From Adiantum capillus-veneris (taxonomy: Eukaryota; Streptophyta; Polypodiopsida; Polypodiales; Pteridaceae), in the NCBI GenBank assembly GCA_014529385.2, contig CM043945.1:149407241-149471240 (forward strand): a stretch of 64,000 bases of DNA. Reading direction: 5' to 3'. Of this stretch, positions 37,028 through 48,180 are shown piece after piece (position 1 is the stretch's first letter; every line of letters starts with the position of its first letter). The notes under the pieces were generated by a model, which was not told the origin of the DNA, ran no database searches, and saw nothing but the letters and a program-made list of their open reading frames with translations. Both the position numbers and the translations under genes were made by a program.

Positions 37028-38215
37028 TTAGGACCAATCATCCTGTTTTGTTAGAGTACTCAAGTAGCTTCCAATAAGAAGCCAATCACCTTCATAAAGC
37101 TCTTTCAAGAATGATTCAAGTAGATTAGTCATGCCGACATTGTTACCTTTGACATGAGAGATAGAATAGAACTTTGTGCCTACATCATCTCCCTCGTCAA
37201 TCATTTGTGACTCATCTTCATACCTTGCCCTTGATAGCATATCTGCCACTGTATTGTCTTTACCTGCAATGTACTTAAACTCGGGATTTAAGGACTTAAT
37301 GTAGGTAATCCACCGCAACATAGCAATGTCTGGCGTTGAGCAGCTTGTAATCATCCCAAGAAGTGGTAGACAATCTGTTTCTACAACCACACATGCACCA
37401 ATTAGGTACTCTTTCCCACTTTTCAAGGTTGTAACCATACCCCATAACTCTCTCTTTATCTGCGGATAGTTTCTTTGGCGAGCACTTAGCACCTTTGCTC
37501 CAAATCTTACCACATACCTGTGTCCTTCTTTGTCATCTTGCCCTATTGCCCATCCAATCCCTGTAGGACTGGTGTCTACTATCACAATTACTGGCCTTTG
37601 ACACTCATAGTCTACCTTTCTCAAAGTTGTTGCTGACTGGAGCAACTCCTTTAGCTTTTTCATGGATTTTACATGTGCTTCTGTCCATTTAAACTTTTGA
37701 TTCTTTCTAAGTAGCTGATAAAGAGGATCAGCTACATGTGCATAATGTGGAATCCAAATAACATAGAAGACATATGCTCCCAGAAACCTTCTAACCTCAG
37801 TGATGCTAGTGCATGTTTCTTTCGTTCTTTGGATGGCATCTATCTTTGATGGACAAGGTTTCCTACCATAGGGCCCGCACATGTGCCCCACAATAAGCAC
37901 TTCATTGACACCAAACATAGATTTTTCCCCTGACAATGTAAGATTCACTTCTTCCAACCTAGACAAAATTTTATCACAATCATTTATGTGATTTACCACA
38001 AACCTACTGCATCCCTTGAGATCCAAAGCTTCATCTTTGTCACTTTCTTCACATCCTTTGATAGGCAAATCATCAATGAAAGGCATTGTGATTTGAGGAA
38101 TAAAGTCACGTAAGACCTTATTCATCCCATTCATCATATGTGCAACCGAGTTGGTTGCTCCCTGTGGCAAGGTACACATCCTTACCAAACCCAAAGGTGT
38201 CCTCATGGTTGTCAA
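37028..38215 (-). pseudogene. RT-RNase H of the fungal-like gypsy element, N-terminus deleted
   Basis: The 395-aa open frame starts inside RT. RTPLGLVRMCTLPQGATNS corresponds to the usual MPFGLTNAP region, and MPFIDDLPIKG is the catalytic box with both Asp. SGEKSMFG and VGHMCGPYGRKP match the thumb. RNase H follows with VIVDTSPTGIGWAIG, QRNYPQIKRELWG, VVETDCLPL and AGKDNTVADMLSR. Upstream, the linker frame (38606-38247) reaches KVKPIASLRV and passes directly to YDQFRLAIESRD. The RT fingers (first several conserved blocks) are therefore missing, so this copy cannot make active RT. Confidence 0.85.
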
Positions 38216-38246
38216 GTCTCTGCTTTCAATTGCAAGCCGAAATTGA

Positions 38247-38606
38247 TCATACCCTGAGTGAAGCTATTGGTTTCACCTTCTTTGCTACACTCTTGTATTT
38301 AGTTTCAACATGGACTTCCGGGCCAACTGTTTGGCTTTCTTTAAAAGCTTCTATTACTTGATACATTTCCATAGAGCAAACTTCCACAACTTCATTTTCA
38401 AGATGCAAACTAGACCCCATTATAGCATCAAGCTCACCCATAGTATCTACAAAAGAAACTTGTTCACACAAACCCAAAACATTTTCAGTAGGCTCTAGCA
38501 ACCCACTCTTTTTCATGCCTATTTGTACATGATGCACATATTGCCTCTCACATCTCTTCAAATCTTCAAGTTTTGTAAAACATACTGATCCATTCTTTGT
38601 TACCAA
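38247..38606 (-). pseudogene. Protease-RT spacer of the fungal-like gypsy element
   Basis: A 119-aa open frame between protease and RT, without a recognised domain except its end, YKSVAKKVKPIA. That end resembles the segment ahead of RT in related fungal elements. The RT-finger deletion begins here, near 38225-38265. Confidence 0.5.
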
Positions 38607-38683
38607 GGAGCTCGTTGAAAAAGCTTCACCTATTTTTGGATCAGGCGAGACCCTTTTTCTTTCTGTACCACTGCAATCCCGCT

Positions 38684-39802
38684 TTACAATGGTACTTGGC
38701 CAAAACCCATCATTTCTCTATGATCATGAAACTCTTTGCTCACCTTTGGTAGAGGATGTTCTCTGAGGTTGTCACGATTTCTTTCATGGTTTACACAAAC
38801 TGTGAGAAATTGGATAGCTCGTTTACCATCTTTGCTACGTATCCTAGCATATGCTGAACCATCATCCATTACCTTTGATTCCATTCGAACTCCCACAATG
38901 TAGGGTTGTCCAAGGATGAGATGATATGAAGATGTATCCTGTACAAAGAATTTTTGGTCAATCTTTACATCACCTATTGTTACCTTCACACCTGGACATG
39001 CTGCATACAATTCACCGGATGAATTGTTTGCCACTTTTACCATCCAGCCATGATCCGTGTCCATCGGCCATTTGCACTTGTTGTAGAGACTCTTTGACAT
39101 TATGTTTATTTCTGAACCATGGTCAATCAAGGCAACAAATGGCTCTTCAAGATCACCTACCTTGACCAAAGTTTCTGTAGTAGCCCTTGCCCAATGACTT
39201 CGTGAATAGTAACTCCTAGGAATATCTTCAACTTCTTCATCATCATTTGAGAAATGCACTTGCTTCACTCTCCCACTAGATTGGTAGCATCCTACCACAA
39301 ATCCATCATTCTCCTTATTTTGCAGTTGCATCCCTTGTGTCTTCGAGGTTTCCCCTTCAACCTGTGGACGAGAAACTTCAGCAAGGGTTTGCCTCTTCCT
39401 CTTGATGATGTCAATGATCTCCTCATGGAATTCACGCTTTGCAATGCCAAGAACTTCTCCCAGAGTAAACTCAATCTTGCTATTCAAGATCCTTTCCTCC
39501 AAGACTTTCTTTAAATCTGTAGCAACCTCAATATCAGATTGTAGTTTATAAATTGGGCCTTTTGTCTTACCTTTTGTTGGCTCTTTCTTCTTTCCTGTTG
39601 TAGACTCCTCCATGAGTACTTCAGGTGGAGATGCTCCTTGTGTTGAGGGTGTTTGAGAAGGCATTGAGTCGCTTCTTCCCCCACTTCTAGAAGCTCTTTT
39701 TGATGGTCCTTCATCAGCATTCTCACGTCTGCGCTTCTCTTCTACAATTGCCTCATTTTGTTGGCATTTTGTAATGTAGGCATGCAATGACAATGAGTCC
39801 AC
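38684..39802 (-). pseudogene. Protease region of the fungal-like gypsy element
   Basis: In a 372-aa open frame the first half is charged and disordered (KGKTKGP, KRKRQTLAE). The second half has a retropepsin pattern: EEPFVALIDHGSEINIM, with D-H-G in place of D-[ST]-G, and YHLILGQPYIVG as the second conserved strand (ILG.PY). D-[SH]-G with Glu-Ile-Asn is the usual context in this type of element. Position after gag and before RT agrees. No stop occurs inside the domain. Whether D-H-G is active is uncertain. Confidence 0.7.
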
Positions 39803-39924
39803 TGGATCATTTCATCCTGTTTCTAGACGTATGCAATCACCTGCTTCATGTACAATCTCTTTTGTAAGCTTTCCCTTTTTAGCTAATTGCATGACATTTG
39901 GCCAAATTTGACCATGATGGTCAC

Positions 39925-40305
39925 TCACCTCTTCATCACAAAAATGTTCAATTTTACTCCATAAGTAGATGCCTCAACTGAAGAGGTGGCATGCTTAGTT
40001 GCCATATCTTCAACTAAGGTTTGCATTCCCCCCTTCCCAAAGTTAGTTCTCAAGGGTAGACCTGTCTCTCTTAAGTGGATTTTACCATCCTTAAAAAAGA
40101 CAACATCTTTTGACAAAGCATCACTAAAATCATCACAATCTCTTCTTACATGGTCTGTACTATCACACCAAATACATCTATTAACAAACCCTTCTTTGGG
40201 CTGTTGTCTTTGCCTAGGAAGTGTCCCTGATGGTTGGCCTTTTTCTTCAAGTTTTGCAAGCTTCACCTTCAAGTCACGCATTCCCTTCACAAGCTCATCT
40301 AGCAT
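39925..40305 (-). pseudogene. gag zinc knuckle region
   Basis: A 126-aa open frame with a coiled-coil-like start (MLDELVKGMRDLKVKLAKLEEKG) and one knuckle CIWCDSTDHVRRDC (CX2CX4HX4C). It belongs between the capsid (41058-40621) and protease. The stretch 40306-40620 is coding-like with stops. Confidence 0.65.
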
Positions 40306-40620
40306 GGACTCATCAAACTTAGGAGCGATAAAAGTAGGCTATACCATTTTGTCAGAAGTTGAGGTGGAAGGACTTGTAGTGTTTACTACCATCTTGTCCC
40401 TTCTTCTTTGTCGTTTGGCAAGCAGTGAGACAGCACCTTCAACCTCATTCCAATCGGTCTTTAGTCCTTGCTCAGCATCTTTATCTTCAAGAAGAAGCTC
40501 CAAATTTTCTTGAAACTCTTTACCTGTAGCTTGTAAGAAAAGATCTGTCTTCTCTGCATCTATTGTGGCCCTTTCTGTCCTTGTGAGTTGTGCATAGCGC
40601 CGCTCAAATTCCCTAAGTAG

Positions 40621-41058
40621 CTATGTTATTGATAGCCCTTGCTTTGGCTTGACTACCCATTCTAAGAATGTCCTTTTGGTCACTCTCTCCGAGTCCTCCA
40701 TGAAATATTCCTCCTTTAAAGCTACTTTGAGTTCTTTCCAATTTCTCCCATGCCCATCTTTAATTGCCCTAACATGCTCCCTAATTTCTGGGGCAACAAC
40801 TAGCTCAAAGCTTTGAATCATCTCACCTTCTGACACGCGATGCAGCTCCATCTCCTTCACATACTCACGTAAGTACTTGGTTACATCTTTGCCATTGAAT
40901 TGATCCATTATGTTGACGACCGCTTGTATGGCCTTTGTTGCTGAAATCTCCCTTCTTTCAGTGGCATGTTGTTGTTGCATGAACATTGCAAATGCTTGAA
41001 ACATCTGCATTGTTGATGGGTCAAAATGCATACCCTGTTGCTCAACATGATCACCCAT
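40621..41058 (-). pseudogene. gag capsid region of the fungal-like gypsy element
   Basis: The start chosen is the ATG at 41058, since the frame upstream runs into the LTR and primer site. It encodes MGDHVEQQGMHF, a Gln-rich segment, then FNGKDVTKYLREYVKEMELHRV, SFELVVAPEIREHV and WKELKVALKEEYF. The last pieces match the retrotransposon gag core in outline. The frame ends at 40621 before the knuckle region, implying a stop or shift. Confidence 0.65.
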
Positions 41059-41091
41059 GGTTACCCACAAATTCTCACCCTGACAGTTTCG

Positions 41092-41105
41092 CGTCGGGTT
41101 CACCA
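41092..41105 (-). other. Primer binding site candidate
   Basis: Minus-strand TGGTGAACCCGACG lies six bases inside the 5' LTR, the right place and with the right TGG start. I could not assign the tRNA. Confidence 0.55.
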
Positions 41106-41111
41106 AAAATA

Positions 41112-42157
41112 TGTCGAGAAATTTGCGGTCTTGCCAGGAAAGCATCGGGCTTATGGCTGTGAGAGTTTGTGAGAGAACTCAACCAAAAGTATATGAAGGA
41201 GTTAAACCATAGATGCCATGAAGACTAGGGTTTGGAAAGAAGTGAAATCAAAGAAGACCCATTCTTTCTCTCTTGCACTCACACACACAAAGAAAGAACA
41301 CAAAAGTGAATGTCAAAACAATACGAAGATGAAAACATCAAGGCTATGGTCATATCGTATCATGGGTAATATGAAAGGGTTAATAGATGAGTTAATGGCA
41401 TTCAATCTTGGCTGACCAAATAGGCTACGAATTGTTCTTTGGAATTGTAGTTTTGTGCTTACCATAATATATATATTTTGTCTAGTGATTGGGATTAATT
41501 GTGTGTACAAATCCTCTTGGTTCATAGCAAGATAACTACACTTACGTCAAAAGAAAAGTTATAGTCTATGAGAGGAATTATGATGGGATCCGGTCATAGA
41601 AGTATTTCATTGAGCCTTTCTGGGCCAAAGAGAAACACTATACGTTGTTGAAAGTGTATTTAATGGTTAATCCATACATTAATTCTAATAGATTGTACAG
41701 AGTGCAAGCGATAGAAATGATCATCATGTGGGTTATTCATTCAGGATAGTATGTGAGAAATGTAGATATGAGAGAAGTGAAGAGATGAAAAGTTTCCCTC
41801 CCAAGCCCTATTCTTGCCCGTAGGCAATAAGGATACTGCGGGGAGAGATGTACCTGTAGCAAGGAGAACCTAAAATTTGTAGAGAGGATGAATTACTAAG
41901 AGTGAGAGAGATAGGTTTGGTTAAGGAGATGAGATTAGATATATATATATATATATGTTGGGTTAGAGATGAAAAAGAAAACAACAAGAAATCAAGAAAA
42001 CATCAATGTAGAACACATCTTACTTGACAAACCCTTCTGCACCATTATTGATGGAGAGAGAAGAAGAGGGGAGAATTCAACTTTGATTGATACGCCAAGT
42101 CCACACCCTTCTTTGATTAGAGTTGATCTTCCAAGGATAGCATGCAAGGATGGCTAG
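41112..42157 (-). repeat. 5' LTR, truncated
   Basis: Matches the first 1046 bp of 33626-35645, then ends abruptly in copia sequence at ctagt (42154-42158). The outer 970 bp, which in element orientation hold the LTR start and probably the promoter, are lost. Confidence 0.88.
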
Positions 42158-43458
42158 TTCCTCGCAACTGCCAATGCGCTCTGACTGTCAGTGTAGATAG
42201 TGTTGGTAGTGTCCTGTCCAACACCCAAATCAGCCATAAGGCGTCTGAGCCATACACACTCAACCGTAGCTGTGAAGACTGCCCTGTACTCAACCTCACA
42301 ACTCGAAGTGGCCACAGTAGGTTGCTTCTTGCTCAACCATGATATACATGAACTGCCAAGCATGAAACAAAAACCACTTGTGGACACTCGCGTGTCAAAA
42401 CAACCAGCCCAATTTGAGTCCGAAAAAGCATGTAATTCTAGCGGCAATGATCCCTCCTTGGGATAAAACAAGCCAAGATGTAAAGTGCCACTAAGGTAGC
42501 GGAAAATCCTCTTGATAGCCTGCCAATGCTTAGACCCTGGGCTATGCATAAATCTGCTGACCTGTGAGACTGCAAACTGAATATCTGGCCTCGTGTTGCA
42601 TACATAAATGAGGCGGCCAACAGTAGTTTGGTAAAGAGTGACATCAGCAGGATCGCCAACATCATGTAGACTCAACTTCAAACCTGTTTCCATGGGAGTG
42701 GCAATAGGTTTGCAATCCTCAAGTCCAAACTTACATAGCAATGTCTCTATGTAACTTTTCTGACACAAGGCAATACCACCATCACGCAGCTTAAACTGTA
42801 TACCCAAGTAATGATGCAACAATCCCAAATCTTTCATCTTGAAAGTAGCATTCAAATCAGCCTTAAATTCAGCAATATGTCTCTCATTTGGTCCAGTGAT
42901 CAACAAATCATCTACATAAAGAACCACAATGAGAAATACATCATCCTCACGCTTTACATACAATGTGCTTTCTGTTGGACTATTAAGAAAGCATCGTTTA
43001 ACCAAATGAGTGTCAGCTTTCTCATACCAAGCACGAGGAGATTGCTTCAACCCATACAAAGCCTTCTTACATCTGCACACTTTGTCCTCTTGTCCTTTTA
43101 TGACAAAACCGCGAGGCTGCGTTACATAAACTTCCTCAAATATGTCACCATTCAAGAAAGCAGTAACAATGTCTGATTGATGTACATCCCAACCAAAATG
43201 AGCTGCCAATGCACATAGAAAACACACAGTAGTCATACGAAAAGTGGGAGCAAAAGTCTCTTCATAATCTATGCCTTTTTGCTGTGCATAACCCTTTGCA
43301 ACAAGTTGAGCCTTATGGCGATCGATCTCACCATCCGGCTTGCGTTTCAACTTGTAAAAACACTTCGTACCAATGGCCTTTTTGCAAGGAGGAAAATCAC
43401 ATAAAGTCCATGTGTCATTTTCTATAAGTGCATCATATTCTGATTGCATGGCAGCCAT
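42154..43458 (-). pseudogene. Copia reverse transcriptase-RNase H, C-terminus lost
   Basis: The 434-aa open frame begins with KAIGTKCFYKLKRKPDGEIDRHKAQLVAKGYAQ in outline, the copia RT entry. It then has DYEETFAPTFRMTTV, QSDIVTAFLNGD, the YGLKQSPRAWYEK region and the catalytic box YVDDLLITG. RNase H follows with AFSDSNWAG, STSGFCFMLGSSCISWLSKKQ, VATSSCEVEYRA and IYTDSQSALAVARN, where it stops. The last RNase H helix and the end of the polyprotein are missing. A stop separates it from integrase (43474). Confidence 0.9.
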
Positions 43459-43473
43459 CCAATTTTCTGAATT

Positions 43474-45237
43474 CTATGCTTCATCAAAAGACAGAGGCTC
43501 CTCAACATCATGTAAGCTAGACACAGCCAAAGCATAACAATCTAATGCATAAGATGCATGGCGAGAGCCTGAACGAGTACGACTAGACAAAGGTGCATCC
43601 AGTTTATTGTCACGCAAAGTGTGCACCAGCCATTTTGGCATACCTCTAGCCTGCTCATTTTCAGCCCTTTCCTCATCAAGTACATCTGCATCAATAATAG
43701 GCTGATCTAGAACATTTTCAGAAACCCCCATAAGCTGTACATTTGCCTCATTGGAACTTACATTCGTATTTCCACCACTGAAAAGAGGCAACAAAGTGTC
43801 ATAAATGTCCTGTGAGCTTACATTACTATCTCTAGTACATGACAGCAAGGGCTGAACAGAATCTTCCACAAACACTACATCCCGAGAAACCAGAATACGT
43901 TTTGTTTGCGGATGATACAACCTGTAACCTTTGCTTTCAGCACTATAACCAACAAAAATACATTTCACAGCCTTATCATCCAATTTTCTGCGTTGCACTT
44001 GTGGCACCAAAGCATATGCCAAACAGCCAAAAACACGCATGTGCTCAATAGAAGGCTTTCTATCATGCCATGCTTCATATGGAGTAATAGACTGCAAAGC
44101 TTTCGTAGGACACCTGTTAAGTACATAAGTGGCACACATGATGGCCTCAAGCCAAAAAGAATGCGGTAAAGCTTGACTTTTGACCATACATCGTGCCATT
44201 TCCGTAAGTGACCTGTTTTTCCTCTCAGCAACACCATTTTGCTGAGGCGTATAAGGCACTGTACATTGGTGTTTTATCCCACGACTAGCCAAAAATGCAT
44301 TAAATTCATGAGACATATACTCCCCCCCTCGATCGGAACGGAGGGTGCCCATAGTACATTTCGAGACATTTTCAGCCATAGCTAGAAATTGTTTGAAGCA
44401 CATAAAAACTTCGGACTTCGCTTTAAGCGGAAATACCCAAGCATGCCTGGAGTAATCATCAATAAAAGTCACGAAGTACAGGTAATTGCCCAAGGACGGA
44501 GTTTGCATGGGCCCACAAACATCACTATGCACAAGCTGCAACCTGCATGTGGCCCGAACTGAACCATCCTTTGGAAACTTAGAACGCTGCATCTTACCCA
44601 AAATACAGCCTTCACAAACATGTTTGACAGGTGCTTCAAGAGGCGGCAAAGAAGAAACCATATCAGATTTCTGCAAACGCAGCAAATTGACAAAATTCAG
44701 ATGACCAAAACGTGCATGCCAAAGTTTTGCATCTGAAATAGCCCTTGAATCTGCAACAGCATTTGCAAAGTTTTGTCCACACTTGTCATACAAAGTGAGC
44801 TTATACAGCCCACGGCACAAAAGGCCAGATGCAACAATTTCATCACCAAAACTGAGATCGTGAACTGTACATTTGTCATCCACAAATTTGACTACAAGTC
44901 CAAGTCTAGCAAGTACGAATACAGACAAGAGATTCTTCTTGATCCCAGGTACATAAAGTGCATCAACAAGTGTGAAGGAACTGCCATTAGCAACAGTGAG
45001 CACAATCTTTCCGACTCCCTGAACTGGATAAGAGGCGTTGTTGGCACAAGTGATTGAATTCCCATGAGGGACAGACTCAAGAGAGGTAAAGAATTCACAA
45101 TGTGAGGTAATGTGCTTTGTAGCATCACTGTCGAAATACCATACATGTGAATCTGCAGCAACAGCATGCATCATGGACAGCAGGATTGTAAGTGCACTCT
45201 GCGCTAAAAGCCCATTCTGCATCAACATCAGCAACAC
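43474..45237 (-). pseudogene. Copia protease-integrase region
   Basis: The 587-aa open frame starts near the protease. WYFDSDATKHITSH has D-S-D where D-S-G is expected, and the sister copy at 49433-49032 keeps DSGA. The pre-integrase zinc region is KLWHARFGHLN...CEGCILGK (HHCC). The core has LVHSDVCGPM, FVTFIDDYSRHAWVF, TLRSDRGGEYMSHEF and YTPQQNGVAERKN, so all three acids are present. The C-terminus carries the copia continuation FGCLAYALVP, KCIFVGYSAESKGYRLY, then an acidic linker to RT. A shift separates it from the gag zinc knuckle frame (45577-45320). Confidence 0.9.
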
Positions 45238-45319
45238 AGTCTCCTTTCACAGAAGACTCAACAATGGCTGCATTTGTAGTGGAACCACCCTCTTTCTTCT
45301 TAGCCTCTTTGGCCTTCAA

Positions 45320-46220
45320 CTAAGGACATGACTTGATCAAGTGATCATTGGATTTACAATAATGGCAACGCATCTTCTTTTTGCCCTTATCACCAGAATT
45401 TCCAGACGAACTGCTGCCAGCAGAAGCATTAGGAACATAACTTTTGCCACTCGCAACATAACCATAAGAAGTGGCTGCATTGCTGTTACCACCCTTTCTT
45501 TGAGAAGCAATAAAAGCCTGTTCAACTGCACGCTGTCTAGTCTTGTTTTTTCTGGAAAGTGACTCTTGCAACAGCAATGTGCATAATGCATCAAACTTGA
45601 CAACTTATGGATTTCCTTGGGTCATCAGTCTCCAAGTACTAGCAAAAGTATTGTAGGAATCTGGTAAGGCATCAAGAACAGTCTGCACAAAGGGAACTGT
45701 CTGAAATGACTTCGCCTGCAGAAATAAGCTGCTCATTGATATCCTTGACACTAGCAAGGAAAGTTTCCATATCATCTTCCTCATGCATAATCTTCGACTT
45801 CAGCTCTTTACGCAGCAAAGCAATTTTAGCCTCATTGCGGCTTGCATAAAGACTTGCTAAAATATCCCAAGCCTGTTTTGCAGATTTTGCTGAACGGATG
45901 TCAGGAACAATGGTGCGCTTCACAGACAATGCAATCAATGCATGAGCCTACGCATCCTTAACATCCCAACGAGCTTATTCTGCCGTAGGCAAAACAACTC
46001 TAACAGCTGCAATCCTTGCAGTAAGACCTGCAACATCCTCAACATCGCCTACATCCTCAGAACCAGGACGTACATCAATGCCCTGCACAATGTTCCAGAC
46101 ACCCTTTGACACAAGAACATGTTGGATCATATAAGCCCACATAGGGTAGTTCATGTCTCCATCCAAGCTGTCCTCAACAGCAAACATCTTGAACACATCT
46201 GTGTTGTTGTTGTCAGCCAT
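45320..46220 (-). pseudogene. Copia gag, broken
   Basis: The start chosen is the ATG at 46220 (MADNNNTDVFKMF), conserved in the sister copy at 57392. Pieces are 46220-45975 (MNYPMWAYMIQHVLV, VWNIVQGID), 45938-45672 (ALIALSVKRTIV, AKQAWDILASLY, EEDDMETFLASVKDINEQL) and 45577-45320. The last is a Ser/Gly-rich segment ending in the zinc knuckle CHYCKSNDHLIKSCP. Two or three stops or shifts separate the pieces. Confidence 0.8.
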
Positions 46221-46571
46221 TGTAAATGCTGCACTTGATGTGAAAACTGCCCGAAAATAGGAGAAACGGAGTAGGAACAACATGTGCTATATAGCACAAA
46301 CCATAGAAGACTATAAGGCACCTGCTATGCAGAAAACGACACTGACAAAAATTCTGCACAAAATGACGAAATAGCTTGTGCAGTACTGCCTGTAGTGGAA
46401 ACGGAGGCCGAAATGAGCCCAAATCAAAATTCTGAGCAGACCAAGCTCTACGAGGCCACCCAAAATATTTGTCGACCTGCGAACGCTCGCCAAAGCTCAC
46501 TGAAATCGGAGAAAGTGAGCAGGCGTGTGCTGGAGCAGCTGTTGGCGACTAAGCTCGGGAGGACGTGACCT

Positions 46572-46583
46572 GCTCTGATACCA
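46572..46583 (-). other. Primer binding site, initiator-Met tRNA
   Basis: Minus-strand TGGTATCAGAGC lies two bases inside the LTR, the usual copia primer site. Confidence 0.9.
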
Positions 46584-46585
46584 AT

Positions 46586-46889
46586 TGTTGGAATTAGGGT
46601 TGCAGAGAAACACACATAGCTTGGAGAAGACGAAGGAAGCTCAAGGCACACAATAGAGAGTGTGTTACTTAGTGTGCAATGGAAAGATAGATAGCCCTAG
46701 AGTGATGGGCGTATATACAATGCACGGGGGAAAAAACCTCCTAAAGAGGGAAAAAATGCCCCGGCGGTCCTAGTGTGTTCACACACATCACTACCACATG
46801 TATATAGTAACATGCTTCATAAGCAACTAATGTGATGAATATGCATGCCGCTCCAAATCAGCCTTCACTAAACACTAGGGCCCATAACA
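46586..46889 (-). repeat. 5' LTR of copia element, about 304 bp
   Basis: The plus strand starts tgttggaatt next to the primer site and ends cccataaca. The opposite end is set by TG..CA rule only, since no partner remains. It matches most of 56826-57060. The next five bases are cctag (46890-46894), a possible target duplication that cannot be checked. Confidence 0.7.
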
Positions 46890-48180
46890 CCTAGTGTGCA
46901 TGCATATAGCAAAAAACATATCCAACCTGTATATCCATGATCATCCTTGCCAATACTTATGGTGAATGTGATGCTCCTAACACACATTAAAGAGGAGTGT
47001 AAATAGTTTTGAAAAGAAACTAAATATTTTTTGTTGCAATCATTTGCAAGCCTTCCTAAAATATTTGAACCATAATAGAAGGTGAAATAGTAATCACTTT
47101 TAGGTACAAACAATGAAACTTTTTCATTAACAACTCATAGCCTTGCTATATGCATAAACAACCATCCGTTAATTTTCTTCAGTAGCACTTGTACCTTAAC
47201 AAGTCAATCTGAGTATCCGACAATTTTTGGCCACTGAAATTGTTCCTGAGACATTGGGCTAGAATCGGTCAAGAAAACGGATTCGACCAGCACCCAGGGA
47301 CTTTGTCGTGACACACACTTGAAACAGTGGGCGCTACTGTCAGTCCCAGAGACTCATATTCTCCACATGTGGAATATGTCTCATGTAAGGGTGTCTGAAA
47401 AAAAGAACATCCTTCAAGTACGAAATGTACTTGTGCGTGGAGGTAACTGCAAACACTCTACGACGGGAGTGAGATGGACCCTCATTAGCCTTGCTCCACA
47501 CTGGCTAAACCGAACTCCTTGAGTTCCTAGACCATGTTGTATCTCATGTGACCAATAAACCCTAAAAGTGGGTCTATAACTCCATAATGTAGAAATCCAT
47601 GTTGGACACTACAACCCAAATTTCTTGGCTCTTACCTGACCAAGTCATCTCGGTGAAGAGCAAAAACGGATGAAAACATAGAAGTTTATGCATCCTACTT
47701 GGAAAAGGAAACAAAAACATAGAAATAAAATCAAATTAGATGCGTACCTAGATTTTGAACATAGTGTGCACTTATTTGTAGTGAAAGGCATCTGCCCAAA
47801 TTTCTCGCATGCAAAGGCCTAGGAACACTAATTGAAAATTAGTGAAATGCAAGTAGTATGTCGCAGGTAACCTTGGGTGTTGCCGTTGCAATCCAGACCG
47901 CTTGGTGAAAATCAACATCGTCAAACCCCTTGGTTAAACTTTGCAGGAAAGCTGCTCAACTAACAGCCGGCCCTTGGCCTATGTCTGTGAACCCCCTTGG
48001 ATTTGCCAGTGGCATTACATTACTTTTGAAGTTGAAATTTTTCCACTATCCCTTGGCAGTTTGTGGACTTGTTTCCTTGAAAATGCAAGTGTGAAGGTTC
48101 CAAGAATTGACCATCAACCCTTACTAAGTGATTTAGTAATCACGAGTTGGGTCTTACCCCAAAACTACTCATATAGGTAC
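46890..48180. other. Unassigned spacer between copia copies
   Basis: About 1.3 kb without convincing coding frames or LTR ends; open frames are short and on both strands. Nothing recognised. Confidence 0.4.

Larger units (their letters stand above)
33626..42157 (-). mobile_element. Ty3/gypsy element of fungal-like type, 5' LTR truncated
   Basis: The left LTR (33626-35645) and the right LTR part (41112-42157) agree over about 1046 bp with roughly twenty differences by eye. The coding order on the minus strand is gag, zinc knuckle, protease, RT-RNase H, integrase. A purine tract (35646-35657) abuts the 3' LTR and a TGGTGAACCCGACG primer-like site (41092-41105) follows the 5' LTR. The right LTR stops halfway, at a junction with a copia RNase H, so no target duplication can be checked (tgcgt precedes 33626). 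RT and integrase wording (FIDDLPIKG; AREDLTNQVEGRAL; LWADRTT; LLALRIRQLERR) resembles fungal gypsy elements as I know them. Confidence 0.85.
42155..46889 (-). mobile_element. Ty1/copia element, 3' end missing
   Basis: The minus-strand order LTR (46889-46586), primer site (46583-46572), gag, protease, integrase, RT and RNase H is the Ty1/copia order, with integrase before RT. It ends inside RNase H at the junction with the truncated gypsy LTR, so the 3' LTR is absent. Two long open frames (587 and 434 aa) show limited decay. Two other fragments of the same family are at 48181-49440 and 56826-58285. Confidence 0.88.
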
